A stretch of 64,000 nt of DNA. Source: CAZUYC01 sp964624475. Its GTDB lineage: Bacteria; Myxococcota_A; UBA9160; SMWR01. A program made the position numbers and the translations under genes. Below, piece after piece: positions 42,346 through 50,281 of this stretch; within the stretch, counting starts at the first letter, position 1, and every line of letters starts with the position of its first letter. The DNA lies in the NCBI GenBank assembly GCA_964624475.1, contig CAZUYC010000042.1:124001-188000 (forward strand), written 5' to 3'. The notes below the pieces were generated by a model that saw only the letters and a program-made list of their open reading frames with translations, was not told the DNA's origin and did no database searches.

Positions 42346-43390
42346 ACGTGACTCCCTTCCCTGCAACGTACTCCAGGCGGTTGGTTTGCCCCTCCGTCGC
42401 CAGGAGCCCCTTCTCGACCATGTCCCGGAAGTCCCGCTGGAGCGTCCGCCGATTCACCCCCAGGCAGAGCGCCTCGAACTCCTGGATCGTGAGCCGCCCT
42501 TGGTCGAGCACGCGGCCCAGGGCGAGCGCCTGCCGGTCCGAGAGGCCGTGCTGGCGGGCAAGCACGTCCCGGCGGATGGCGCGCTCCCCTCGGGCCTTCA
42601 CCTCGTCGAGCTGGGTGGCGAGCCCCTCCGCGAAGAACTCGATCCACCCGGTCAGGTCCATGCCCCGTTCGCGCACGCTCTGGATCGCCCGGTAGAAGGC
42701 GGATCGGTCGCGGTCGTAGGACTCGCTGATCGTGAACAGCCGCTTGAAATCGTAGCCCGCCCGGTAGAGGCAGAGCGTGGACAAAAGGCGCGAGGTCCGG
42801 CCGTTGCCATCGAGGAAGGGGTGGATGTGGACGAGCTGGAACTGCGCCGCGCCGCTCGCGAGCGCGGGGTGGACGTCGCCCGGCGCGTTCAGCCATTCGA
42901 CCAGCTCGCGCATGAGGACCGGAACGTCGCGGGCCGGGGGCGGCGTGTACACGACCTCCCGCGTGGCCGAGTTCACGACGTAGTTCTGCACCCGGCGGTA
43001 CTCACCCGGGGCGGCCGAGCCCCCGCGCACGCCCTCGACCAGGTGCCTGTGGATCTCGCGGACGAGCCCTTCGGTGATCGGGCCGCCGTGGCCGAGGTAG
43101 GTCGAGACGAACTCGAACGCGCGGCGGTAGTTCAGGAGCTCGCGGACGTCGTCGGGGTCGGCGTCGGGGACCGTCTCGCCGGCGAGCAGGCGTTCGGACT
43201 GCTCGAGCGTGAGCCGCGTGCCCTCGATGTGCGTCGTGTGGTGCGCCTCGAGAACGAGCGCGCGTTCGCCCATCCGGCGGATCCAGTCCTCCGGCAGCTT
43301 CACCGCCTCGAGAAACCCACGCGCCCGCTCGATCCGCGTGAGCGCCGCGGTGATCGGGTGGGTGACCGTGAAGCGCGGCGCGAAGCTCAC
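42344..43390 (-). CDS. Fic-family AMP/nucleotide transferase with winged-helix C-terminus
   Basis: 348 residues. The Fic core motif is complete: VHIHPFLDGNGRTSRLLS (HPFxxGNGRxxR, His190). An N-terminal inhibitory helix TTHIEG at 52-57 fits the (S/T)xxxE(G/N) motif of class II Fic proteins, with Glu56 expected to block ATP gamma-phosphate. C-terminal residues 265-348 (LSDRQALALGRVLDQGRLTI, VNRRTLQRDFRDMVEKGLLA) form a winged-helix DNA-binding domain. Fic proteins transfer AMP to hydroxyls of target proteins. Here the GTG start overlaps the hsdS stop (GTGA), making it an integral part of the restriction operon. It may regulate the system transcriptionally or by AMPylation. Confidence 0.93.
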   Translation of the reverse strand: MSFAPRFTVTHPITAALTRIERARGFLEAVKLPEDWIRRMGERALVLEAHHTTHIEGTRLTLEQSERLLAGETVPDADPDDVRELLNYRRAFEFVSTYLGHGGPITEGLVREIHRHLVEGVRGGSAAPGEYRRVQNYVVNSATREVVYTPPPARDVPVLMRELVEWLNAPGDVHPALASGAAQFQLVHIHPFLDGNGRTSRLLSTLCLYRAGYDFKRLFTISESYDRDRSAFYRAIQSVRERGMDLTGWIEFFAEGLATQLDEVKARGERAIRRDVLARQHGLSDRQALALGRVLDQGRLTIQEFEALCLGVNRRTLQRDFRDMVEKGLLATEGQTNRLEYVAGKGVT

Positions 43391-44718
43391 GCGGCCTCCT
43401 CCCGCACGTCGATCTTGCCCGTCACCGCGGCGGAGATGAGCGCGGTGCGGAGTTCCTTGAGGCGGTCGAGGGCGTCGCGGACCTTGGCCACCAATGCATC
43501 GATCCTCGCTGTCTGCCGGTCGAGGAACGCGGCGATGGTTTCCTGTTCCTGAAGCGGGACTTTCGGAACGCAGAGATTCGCAAGGGTTCCGGTGTTGTAG
43601 TGCTCCTGAATGGCGCCTACTGAGTGGGCTTCCACCTGTGCAGACGTGGAGCACGAGTTGACGAAGTGATACAGAAACCGTGACTGAAGCTGCTCTGACC
43701 GCCTGATGATCAGCAGGTCGATGCAGTTCGTTCCGTTGAACTCACGCGGAATGACAGCCGCCGTTCCAGCCCGGCCGGTCCGCACGACGACTAGGTCGCC
43801 CTCGAAGATCTGCGACTTGCGATGCAGTTCGTTCGCCGCGGCGCTTATGAACACAGGCTCGGCCATGTCGATGTGGCCCTGAGCGATGTTCAGCGATCTA
43901 AGGCATGGAACGCCCTGATCAACGTAGTACTTCGATGGTGTCACAACGATGCCAACCGTGATCTGCGGCACGAGCTGCTTGAGCCGCCGCACCTCCCAAT
44001 GCGCGGGAATCTCCCCCAGCCACTCGACGCCGGAGTCCTTCATGGGGACGTTCGGGTCGAGGCCCTTGGTGACGGCGCGGGTGATGAGGGCGGCGCGCTT
44101 CTCCTGGAGCAACTCGATCAGCCGCTCCTTCTTCGCCACCAGCGCATCGATCCTCTCCGTCTCCCAATCGAGGAAGGCGGCGATGGCGCGTTGTTCGGGC
44201 TCGGGCGGCTCGGCCAGCTCATACGTCGCCATTTCGCTTTCGTTGATGGCAGGAAAGCTCACGCCCTTCGAGTTCGCTACGACCCGCTCCACGAAGCAGG
44301 GCGCTCGCAGCGCGTACGCCGCGTAGCCAGTGGTGAGACCGTCTTTAGGTCGCACGACTGCGAAGCCTGTGGAGACGACCATGCCAGGCTCGGGATCACT
44401 AATTGGAGCGATCGCGCGCAGATAGGTGCGTACCGTAGACACGATCACGTCACCATCGCGAACGAGTCGTCGCGCACGTGAAGGAGCCGCGGCGAACGTG
44501 AGTAGCTCGCGCTCCACGATGCGACCGAGGCTGTCCACGCCGCCAATATCCACGTACACCATCTCCAGCGTCGGATCTGTGTCCTCCGGAAGCGCCTCCG
44601 GGTTCAGCACGGCCAGAGACTTGAGGCGCTTCATCTGCCAGTGCGCCGGAACCTCCCCCAGCCACTCGACGCCGGAGTCCTTGTAGGCCGGGTAGCGTTT
44701 GAAGCGCTGCAGGCTCAC
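43387..44718 (-). CDS. hsdS: Type I restriction-modification specificity subunit
   Basis: 443 residues with two target recognition domains and two conserved helical repeats. The sequence KDSGVEWLGEVPAHW opens the first half and KDSGVEWLGEIPAHW opens the second, with coiled-coil segments IAAFLDWETERIDALVAKKE and IAAFLDRQTARIDALVAKVR closing them. It determines the two half-sites of the asymmetric DNA target read by HsdM2S and HsdR2M2S. GTG 44718 is chosen because it overlaps the upstream stop (GTGA), as in the rest of the operon; the GTG at 44742 would lie inside the AbiEii frame. The target recognition domains are lower in GC than their neighbours, as usual for exchanged specificity modules. 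Confidence 0.93.
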   Translation of the reverse strand: MSLQRFKRYPAYKDSGVEWLGEVPAHWQMKRLKSLAVLNPEALPEDTDPTLEMVYVDIGGVDSLGRIVERELLTFAAAPSRARRLVRDGDVIVSTVRTYLRAIAPISDPEPGMVVSTGFAVVRPKDGLTTGYAAYALRAPCFVERVVANSKGVSFPAINESEMATYELAEPPEPEQRAIAAFLDWETERIDALVAKKERLIELLQEKRAALITRAVTKGLDPNVPMKDSGVEWLGEIPAHWEVRRLKQLVPQITVGIVVTPSKYYVDQGVPCLRSLNIAQGHIDMAEPVFISAAANELHRKSQIFEGDLVVVRTGRAGTAAVIPREFNGTNCIDLLIIRRSEQLQSRFLYHFVNSCSTSAQVEAHSVGAIQEHYNTGTLANLCVPKVPLQEQETIAAFLDRQTARIDALVAKVRDALDRLKELRTALISAAVTGKIDVREEAA

Positions 44719-45381
44719 CGCCACGGCCCGCCCGGATGCCACGGCATGTCGAAGGAGTCTCCCGAAACGATGCTGTCGCGCACCGGGCCGAGGAAGCCGC
44801 GGATCCGTTCTCCGATCGGTTCGAAGCTCGCCGGCGGAGAGATCCGAAAAGCGCCGGCGCGGAGGTAGGCGCTCCAGCGCGCCTGGAGACCGCCATCACC
44901 GTAGAATGCCGAGCGCAGTACGTCTGGAACCTCGGGAGTCCAGGCCGTGCCGCGCCGTTCGAAGCACGCTGAGATCGCCTCTCGAAGGGCGGCGCCGTCG
45001 AACGCGAACGCGGACGAGAGCGCCCAGATGTCGTGAAAATCCTTCATCCGGCTATTCCTGCGGCCGAGATCCACCATCCAGACCGTCCTCGGGACACGGC
45101 ACGGCGCAGATCGTCTTCATGGCCACCCGGATGCTCGCCTCGTCGCTCGGTCCGAAGGCCAGCAGATCCACATCCCGCGTGCTTCGATACGGATCGTCCA
45201 TCCACAGGGTGAGGAGCCCAGCGCCTTTCAGGATGCACTGGTCGCGCAGTGCCGAGGCCCCGAGCCGGTACAGGAAGCGTTCGCACGCGTAGCGCACGAG
45301 GAAGAGCTCGAGCTCCTCGCCCCGCTGCTTGGCTCGGTTGAGCAGCCGGGCCTTGATCGATGCCGGGACATCGGGGCTCAA
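44715..45381 (-). pseudogene. Broken AbiEii/AbiGii-type nucleotidyltransferase toxin gene
   Basis: Two adjacent frames together give the ends of one AbiEii protein. The first (TTG 45381 to 45052) holds the N-terminus through LKGAGLLTLWMDDPYRSTRD and VDLLAF, the GS-like/DxD nucleotidyltransferase core, and stops after ICAVPCPEDGLDGG. The second (ATG 45077 to 44715) resumes at the family segment MVDLGRRNSRMKDFHDIWAL and runs to the C-terminus. About 110 central residues are missing and the reading frame shifts, so an internal deletion has occurred. The TTG start overlaps the AbiEi stop (TTGA) and the end overlaps hsdS (GTGA). A GAGGA motif before ATG 45077 could allow separate translation of the C-terminal piece. 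Confidence 0.82.
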
Positions 45382-46004
45382 GGCGTCGTCGCCTCCAGGA
45401 CCCGGTGGAGCGTGCGCGAGGGCAGCACCTCGAGCGTGCGGAAGAGCGCATCGATCGTGACCTGCTTCTGACGGAGAGCGTCGCGCAGGGCCTCCATCGC
45501 GGCTTCCCGTCCCACGAGGCGTTCGAAGCGGAAGCAGTCGACGACCGTGCGCGCGGGCCTCGTGATGCGCGCCGGAACCCCCTCGAACTCGGTCTCGCCG
45601 ACACCGTAGCTCCAGGAGGCCCCGGAGAAGCGCAGTAGCCGGATCCTGATTCCGGGAACCCGCGGAGCCCTCGCCTTGTGCGGGATGGCCAGCCAGACCT
45701 CCCGCGGGAGCTGGGTACCGATGCCGTGCACCTGGAGGGCCGAGAGCAGACAGACGATGGAGCGGGGCACCCTGGCGCAGGCGGCGGCCAGGGTGTTGTG
45801 CTCCGTGGGCTCGGCGTCGGCGAGGCGGTAGAGGCCGCGGGCGACACGCTCGACGGTTCCAGCCGCCACTAGGCTTCGGAGGCGGTCGTAGCCGATCCCG
45901 AGCGCTTCGAGTTGGCTCGGTCGGAAGAATGCGCCCAGCCCGGCGCTCCGGAGGCGGTCCTGAGTGAGAGGAACTCGATCAGCGGTTTCAGAAAACGTCG
46001 GCAT
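45378..46004 (-). CDS. AbiEi-type antitoxin / transcriptional autoregulator
   Basis: 208 residues. N-terminal winged helix (FFRPSQLEALGIGYDRLRSL, VERVARGLYRLAD) matches the AbiEi N-terminal DNA-binding domain. The C-terminal domain has ACARVPRSIVCLLSALQVHG, WLAIPHKARAPRVPG, ARITRPARTVVDCFRF and LRQKQVTIDALFRTLEVLP, as in type IV antitoxins. AbiEi neutralises AbiEii and represses its own operon by binding inverted repeats. ATG 46004 is the start, because an upstream ATG at 46025 lies inside the -10 box of a strong promoter (46024-46052). The gene is intact while its toxin partner is broken. Confidence 0.9.
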   Translation of the reverse strand: MPTFSETADRVPLTQDRLRSAGLGAFFRPSQLEALGIGYDRLRSLVAAGTVERVARGLYRLADAEPTEHNTLAAACARVPRSIVCLLSALQVHGIGTQLPREVWLAIPHKARAPRVPGIRIRLLRFSGASWSYGVGETEFEGVPARITRPARTVVDCFRFERLVGREAAMEALRDALRQKQVTIDALFRTLEVLPSRTLHRVLEATTP

Positions 46005-46015
46005 GTAGAGAGTTA

Positions 46016-46065
46016 GTGCCGACATTATCTGGAGTGCCTGGTCGCTTGTCAAGCCGAGTCGGCAC
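46016..46065 (-). promoter_or_regulatory. Inverted-repeat operator flanking the abiE promoter
   Basis: Perfect 8-bp arms GTGCCGAC (46016-46023) and GTCGGCAC (46058-46065) stand 34 bases apart. One arm covers the expected transcription start and the other lies just upstream of the -35 box. AbiEi proteins are known to bind paired inverted repeats around their own promoter, so this is a good candidate for its operator. Confidence 0.6.
46024..46052 (-). promoter_or_regulatory. Strong sigma-70-type promoter for abiEi
   Basis: On the minus strand TTGACA (46047-46052) is followed after exactly 17 bases by GATAAT (46024-46029). Start of transcription would fall near 46017, giving a leader of about 13 bases to ATG 46004. 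It probably drives abiEi, hsdS, fic and perhaps hsdR independently of the hsdM promoter. Confidence 0.75.
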
Positions 46066-46087
46066 AGGTGTACGGATGCCCACGCTT

Positions 46088-48214
46088 TCAGAGCCCGCGC
46101 CCGCTCCCCCCCGTCACCTCCGCCAGCATCCGCACGATGTCCGTCTCGATGCCGCGGATGTCGGCCTCGATCTCCTCCAGGGGGCGAGGCGGGGTGTAGC
46201 GGTAGAAGTAGCGGTTGAAGTTGATCTCGTACCCGACGAGGCCGACCTGGCCGTCCCTCGGGTCGCACTTGACGGTGTCGATCCAGGCGTCGGGCACGTG
46301 GGGTTTGACCTCGCGCTCGAAGAACGCCTCGACACTCTCGGCGAGCGGCACGCTCTCGGTGTCGCGTAGCTCCGGGTCGGGTTCGGGGTTGCCGTCCCTG
46401 TCGCGGCAGATGGCGGCGGTCCCGTCGCGCTCGGACAGGGCGGAAAGGATCGCTTTCCTGGCCGGGGCCGGCAGCGTCAGGCCAGCCTTCCTGGCGGCGC
46501 CGTCTAGCGCGCGCTCGAACTCGTCCCGGTCCTTGATGAGCGTTCCGGGGAGCGCCCGGACGAGCTTGCGGGTCGCGTCCAGCAGAGCGCGGCCTTCGGC
46601 CTGCTCCTTCGCACCCGCGGCCCCCTTCTTCTTCGACTGCGCGAGCCCCTGGAAGCCCTTCTCGTCCTCGAGGCGCGCGATGCGCTCCGGGGTTGCCTGG
46701 AAGTTGAGCCGGAGCGGGCGCTCGACGGTGACCTTGCGGAACCCGAAGTGCGTGGTCGGGAAGAGGCGGCTGACGACGGCTTCCTCTGCTTTCCCGTCCC
46801 TCGTGACGGGGCGCGTGTCGCCGTCCTTGAACGCGGCAAGGATCTTCCGAATGTCCTGGGCGCGGCCCTGCGGGATCTCGCGGCGCTTGTCGCCCAGGCT
46901 CTTGCGCATCGGCACCCAGAACGACGTGGCATCGATCAGCTGCACCTTGCCGCGTCGCGCCTTTGCCTTGCGGTTGGTCACCACCCACACGTAGGTGGCG
47001 ATGCCCGTGTTGTAGAAGAGCTGCTCGGGCAGCGCGATCAGCGCTTCGAGCCGATCATTCTCCAGGATGAACCGCCGGATCTCGCTCTCGCCGCTGCCTG
47101 CGTCGCCAGTGAAGAGCGGCGAGCCGTTCATGATGATCGCGATGCGCGAGCCGCCTTCCTTTGGGTCCTTCGCGTGCGCGAGCATGTGCAGCAGGAACAG
47201 GAGCTGACCGTCGCTGATCCGCGGGAGCCCCGGACCAAAGCGGCTCGCCGCACCGCGCTCGTGCTCGGCGCGGATCGAGTCCTCGTCGCGCTTCCAGTCC
47301 TTGCCGTAGGGCGGATTCGCGATCAGATAGTCGAAGGTCTTGTCCGCGTGGCGGTCGTTGGAGAGCGTGCTTCCGTAGGCGATGTGGTCCGCGTCGCGGC
47401 CCGTCGGGTCCTTCATGAAGAGATCGGACTTGGAGACGGCCCAGGTCTCAGGGTTCACCTCCTGGCCGAAGAGGTGGATTTCGGCGTCCTCGTTGATCGC
47501 GGGGCGGCGCAGTTCGCCGTTCTTCCGCAGGCCGACCGTGATGTGCTCCTTGGTGATCATCAGCATGCCGCCCGACCCGCAGCAGGGGTCGTAGACGGTG
47601 CGGATCGCCTTCTTGGCGCGAATCTCGGTCTCGTCGCCGGCCAGCATGAGATCGACCATCAGGTGCACGACGTCCCGAGGCGTGAAGTGCTCACCGGGGT
47701 TCTCGTTCAGAGCCTCGTTGAACTTGCGGATCAGCTCCTCGAAGATCGTTCCCATCGTGGGGTTGTCGATCTTGTCCGGGTGCAAATCCACGTTCTTGAA
47801 CCGTTCGAGTACCTGGAACAGCAGCCCTGCCTCGTCGAGCTTGCTGAGGGTGTTGTCGAAGTCGAACTTCTCCAGCACTTCGCGCATGTTCGGACTGAAG
47901 CCCGCGATGTAGTTGCGCAGGTTGGCGGCGAGGTGCGGCGCGTCGGCGAGGAGCTTCTCGAAGTCGTAGCGGGAGGTGTTGTAGAAGGCGAAGCCCGCGA
48001 TCTTCCGGAGCTGCGGGTCGAGGTTCTCGAGCTTCCTGCCCTTCAGCTCGGCCTGCTTGCCGAGGACCTTCTGCTTGGTGCCGGCGAGTACGCAATCGAG
48101 ACGCCGCAGGACCGTGAGCGGCAGGATGACATCCTGATACTTGCCGCGCTTGAAGGTGTCGCGGATGAGATCCGCGACGCCCCAAAGGAAGCTGACGATT
48201 TCGCTGTGGTTCAC
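46088..48214 (-). CDS. hsdM: Type I restriction-modification DNA methyltransferase subunit
   Basis: 708 residues. The N-terminal helical domain begins SEIVSFLWGVADLIRDTFKR and KYQDVILPLTVLRRLDCVLA. AdoMet motif I is DPCCGSGGMLMITKEH (about 209) and the catalytic motif is LIANPPYGKDW (NPPY, about 302), typical of N6-adenine methyltransferases. FNENPGEHFTPRDVVHLMVD-like sequence precedes motif I. A long C-terminal extension (about 480-708) includes VGYEINFNRYFYRYTPPRPL, found in the larger HsdM subgroup. It starts at GTG 48214 after AGAAGGAGA. The gene is separated from hsdS by the AbiE pair, an unusual M-x-x-S order. Confidence 0.95.
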   Translation of the reverse strand: MNHSEIVSFLWGVADLIRDTFKRGKYQDVILPLTVLRRLDCVLAGTKQKVLGKQAELKGRKLENLDPQLRKIAGFAFYNTSRYDFEKLLADAPHLAANLRNYIAGFSPNMREVLEKFDFDNTLSKLDEAGLLFQVLERFKNVDLHPDKIDNPTMGTIFEELIRKFNEALNENPGEHFTPRDVVHLMVDLMLAGDETEIRAKKAIRTVYDPCCGSGGMLMITKEHITVGLRKNGELRRPAINEDAEIHLFGQEVNPETWAVSKSDLFMKDPTGRDADHIAYGSTLSNDRHADKTFDYLIANPPYGKDWKRDEDSIRAEHERGAASRFGPGLPRISDGQLLFLLHMLAHAKDPKEGGSRIAIIMNGSPLFTGDAGSGESEIRRFILENDRLEALIALPEQLFYNTGIATYVWVVTNRKAKARRGKVQLIDATSFWVPMRKSLGDKRREIPQGRAQDIRKILAAFKDGDTRPVTRDGKAEEAVVSRLFPTTHFGFRKVTVERPLRLNFQATPERIARLEDEKGFQGLAQSKKKGAAGAKEQAEGRALLDATRKLVRALPGTLIKDRDEFERALDGAARKAGLTLPAPARKAILSALSERDGTAAICRDRDGNPEPDPELRDTESVPLAESVEAFFEREVKPHVPDAWIDTVKCDPRDGQVGLVGYEINFNRYFYRYTPPRPLEEIEADIRGIETDIVRMLAEVTGGSGRGL

Positions 48215-48295
48215 TGATCTCCTTCTCCGTCCTCGCTCGCGATGGCCGAACTCCTAGCCCGCTCGGGCTGCCCAACGGGTGCTTGAGCCGACCCC

Positions 48296-48325
48296 ATTCT
48301 GCAGTCTTCGGCTCTTGCGGTGCAA
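48296..48325 (-). promoter_or_regulatory. Possible hsdM promoter
   Basis: On the minus strand TTGCAC (48320-48325) and CAGAAT (48296-48301) are separated by 18 bases, about 80 bases upstream of the hsdM start. A 14-bp dyad AGCCCGCTCGGGCT (48256-48269) lies between this promoter and the gene and could be a control site. The match to consensus is moderate. Confidence 0.35.
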
Positions 48326-48406
48326 CGCGCCGTCGGTCGCGTCCCCGGGAGCGATGCAGGCCATTCGCCCGAGTCGGGTGGATGGATTGCGGTTCGTTGT
48401 CAGATC

Positions 48407-48435
48407 TTGACCTTCGTCTTTTGTTCGTCTATGCT
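48407..48435 (+). promoter_or_regulatory. Possible promoter of the HNH nuclease gene
   Basis: TTGACC (48407-48412), a 17-base spacer and TATGCT (48430-48435) form a fair sigma-70 promoter. It would start transcription near 48442 and so favours ATG 48473 over the in-frame ATG at 48431, which lies inside the -10 element. Confidence 0.45.
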
Positions 48436-48472
48436 TCTACTGCCTCCGACCGGTCCCGTTGGAGCCGCGGAC

Positions 48473-50281
48473 ATGGCTGCCGCACCCTTGACTTCCGCGC
48501 CCTTGACTTCCGCGCGTTTGGGTTCTCCGGCCATGGGTCCGCCGGCCGTCGATATGCTGTGCCGCCGCCCCGGCGGCGCTGGTCTCGACGTCCACGCGCG
48601 CCTCGCGGCGCTGGTGCGCGGGCAGGCGCCGTTGCGGCGCGCGCTGGTCCGGCTCGCGGCGCGCTTCGTGGCGCTACGGGGCTGGGAGCGGCTCGGCTTC
48701 GTGCGGCTGCGCGACTGGGCGGTCGAGCGCGTCGGTCTCTCGGCGCGCACGCTCCAGGATCTCGCGCGGATGGATGCGGCCTTCGCGGAGCTCCCGCAGC
48801 TCGAGGCGGCCTTCGTGCGCGGAGAGCTCTCGTGGGCGAAGGCCCGGCTTCTGGCGCGGGTCGCGCTCCCGGACGATGAGGCGCGCTGGGTCGAGCTCGC
48901 ACGGCGCCTCCGCGTCCGGGCGCTCGAGCGCGAGGTGCGGGCGGTCGACGTGGGCTCGCTCGAGGCCGGCGCGGGCGCCGAGGCCGGGGAGGTCGAGACT
49001 GCCGGAGAGGAGCCCCGGCCCCACGGCGTCGCCTGGGTCCGGCCCGATGCGGCGCGCGTAGGGCCGCCGGTGCGGCCGCGCGCCGATTCGTGGCGCGCAC
49101 GGCTGCGCGTCGCCTCGCCCGGCGCGAGCGGGCCGGAGGCAAACGGGTGCGCGGCGCGGCGCGATCCGGGAAGCGCGATGCCCGATCTGCCGCCGGAGAT
49201 CGCGGAGCTCCTCGCCGGCGTGGACGAGTGCGATGCGTTCGAGCTCGACGCCCGGCTGCGGCGGGCGGTGGCGCTCGAGCAGCGCTTCGAGGCGCGCGCG
49301 GGGCCGCTGCTGCTCGCCGTGGCGGAGGGGCGCCTCTACCGCGAGCGGGGGTACGCGAAGCTCGAGGACTATGCGCGCGACGTGCTCGGGATCTCGCCAC
49401 GCAAGGCGCGCGCGCTCGTGCGCCTGGAGCGCGCCTGCGGGCGGGCTCCCGCGCTCGGCACCGCGTACCGCGACGGGTTGCTCTCCTGGGTGCAGGCGCA
49501 GGCGCTCGTGCCGCTCGCCCGGCTTCCGGAAGCGCCGCTCGAGGGCTGGATCGGCTGGGCCGACCGCGTCACGGTGCGGCGGCTCGAGGAGGACGTGGAG
49601 CGCGCCCTGATCGAGCACGAGCAGGGTCCCAGGCGAGGCATACCGCTGCCGCACGACGCCGGAGCGCCGGCCCCGTCCCCGGCGCAGCGGCAAACGGGTG
49701 CGCAAGCCACGGTTTCTGGCGCGGAGATCTCGGTGGATGCCGCGAACGGCGCGGGCGCGGCCACCCCCGCGGAAGCTCCGGGGAGCGAGGACCCGGAGCC
49801 GCCGAGCGAGCCGGCGCGCCTCTTCTGGAGCGCGCCGAAGCCTGCCGCTCGCTTCTTCCGGGCGGTGCTCTGCTCGGTGCGGCGCTGGATCGAGCGCGGG
49901 ACGGGACGCCTCCCGACGTCGGGCGAGGCGTTCGAGGCGATGCTCGACCACGCGCTCGAGACCTGGTGGGGCACCGAGGCGCGACTCGGGCGCGCGCACC
50001 CGGTGATCGAACGGGACGGGTTCCGCTGCACGGCGCCGGGCTGTAGCTCGTATCGGAACCTGCACGACCATCACGTGCGCTTCCGCTCGAAGAGCGGGTC
50101 GAACGCGCTCGCGAACCGCACGACGCTCTGCATCGCGCACCACCTGCGGGGAGTGCATGCGGGCAGGGTGCGCATCACCGGGAACGCGCCCGAGGGGCTG
50201 CGCTTCGAGCTCGGAGTGCGGCCCGACGGGCCCCCGCTCGAGGTCTACCGCTCCGGCGACGTGCGGGCCGTGTCGACGTAG
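48473..50281 (+). CDS. HNH endonuclease with duplicated DUF222/13E12-like helical module
   Basis: About 602 residues from ATG 48473 (in-frame ATG 48431 is the alternative). The C-terminus has a complete HNH/Zn finger: IERDGFRCTAPGCSSYRNLH, then DHHVRFRSKSGSNALANRTT and LCIAHH. Two helical modules align by eye: RLRDWAVERVGLSARTLQDL with ELSWAKARLLARVALP, and KLEDYARDVLGISPRKARAL with LLSWVQAQALVPLARL. The module is therefore duplicated within one chain. Between and after them are low-complexity Pro/Ala/Gly linkers. Such proteins occur in many copies in actinobacteria and deltaproteobacteria and are suspected mobile or defence nucleases. It is divergent from hsdM, and its 3' end overlaps a glycosyltransferase gene by 37 bases. 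Confidence 0.8.
   Translation: MAAAPLTSAPLTSARLGSPAMGPPAVDMLCRRPGGAGLDVHARLAALVRGQAPLRRALVRLAARFVALRGWERLGFVRLRDWAVERVGLSARTLQDLARMDAAFAELPQLEAAFVRGELSWAKARLLARVALPDDEARWVELARRLRVRALEREVRAVDVGSLEAGAGAEAGEVETAGEEPRPHGVAWVRPDAARVGPPVRPRADSWRARLRVASPGASGPEANGCAARRDPGSAMPDLPPEIAELLAGVDECDAFELDARLRRAVALEQRFEARAGPLLLAVAEGRLYRERGYAKLEDYARDVLGISPRKARALVRLERACGRAPALGTAYRDGLLSWVQAQALVPLARLPEAPLEGWIGWADRVTVRRLEEDVERALIEHEQGPRRGIPLPHDAGAPAPSPAQRQTGAQATVSGAEISVDAANGAGAATPAEAPGSEDPEPPSEPARLFWSAPKPAARFFRAVLCSVRRWIERGTGRLPTSGEAFEAMLDHALETWWGTEARLGRAHPVIERDGFRCTAPGCSSYRNLHDHHVRFRSKSGSNALANRTTLCIAHHLRGVHAGRVRITGNAPEGLRFELGVRPDGPPLEVYRSGDVRAVST

Noticed and set aside
46004..46025. ATG 46025 as abiEi start
   Set aside because: It overlaps the -10 box of the strong promoter at 46024-46052, so the transcript would not contain it.
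48431..48472. ATG 48431 as start of the HNH gene
   Set aside because: It falls inside the likely -10 element (48430-48435), and ATG 48473 has a GGAG motif. Not fully excluded.
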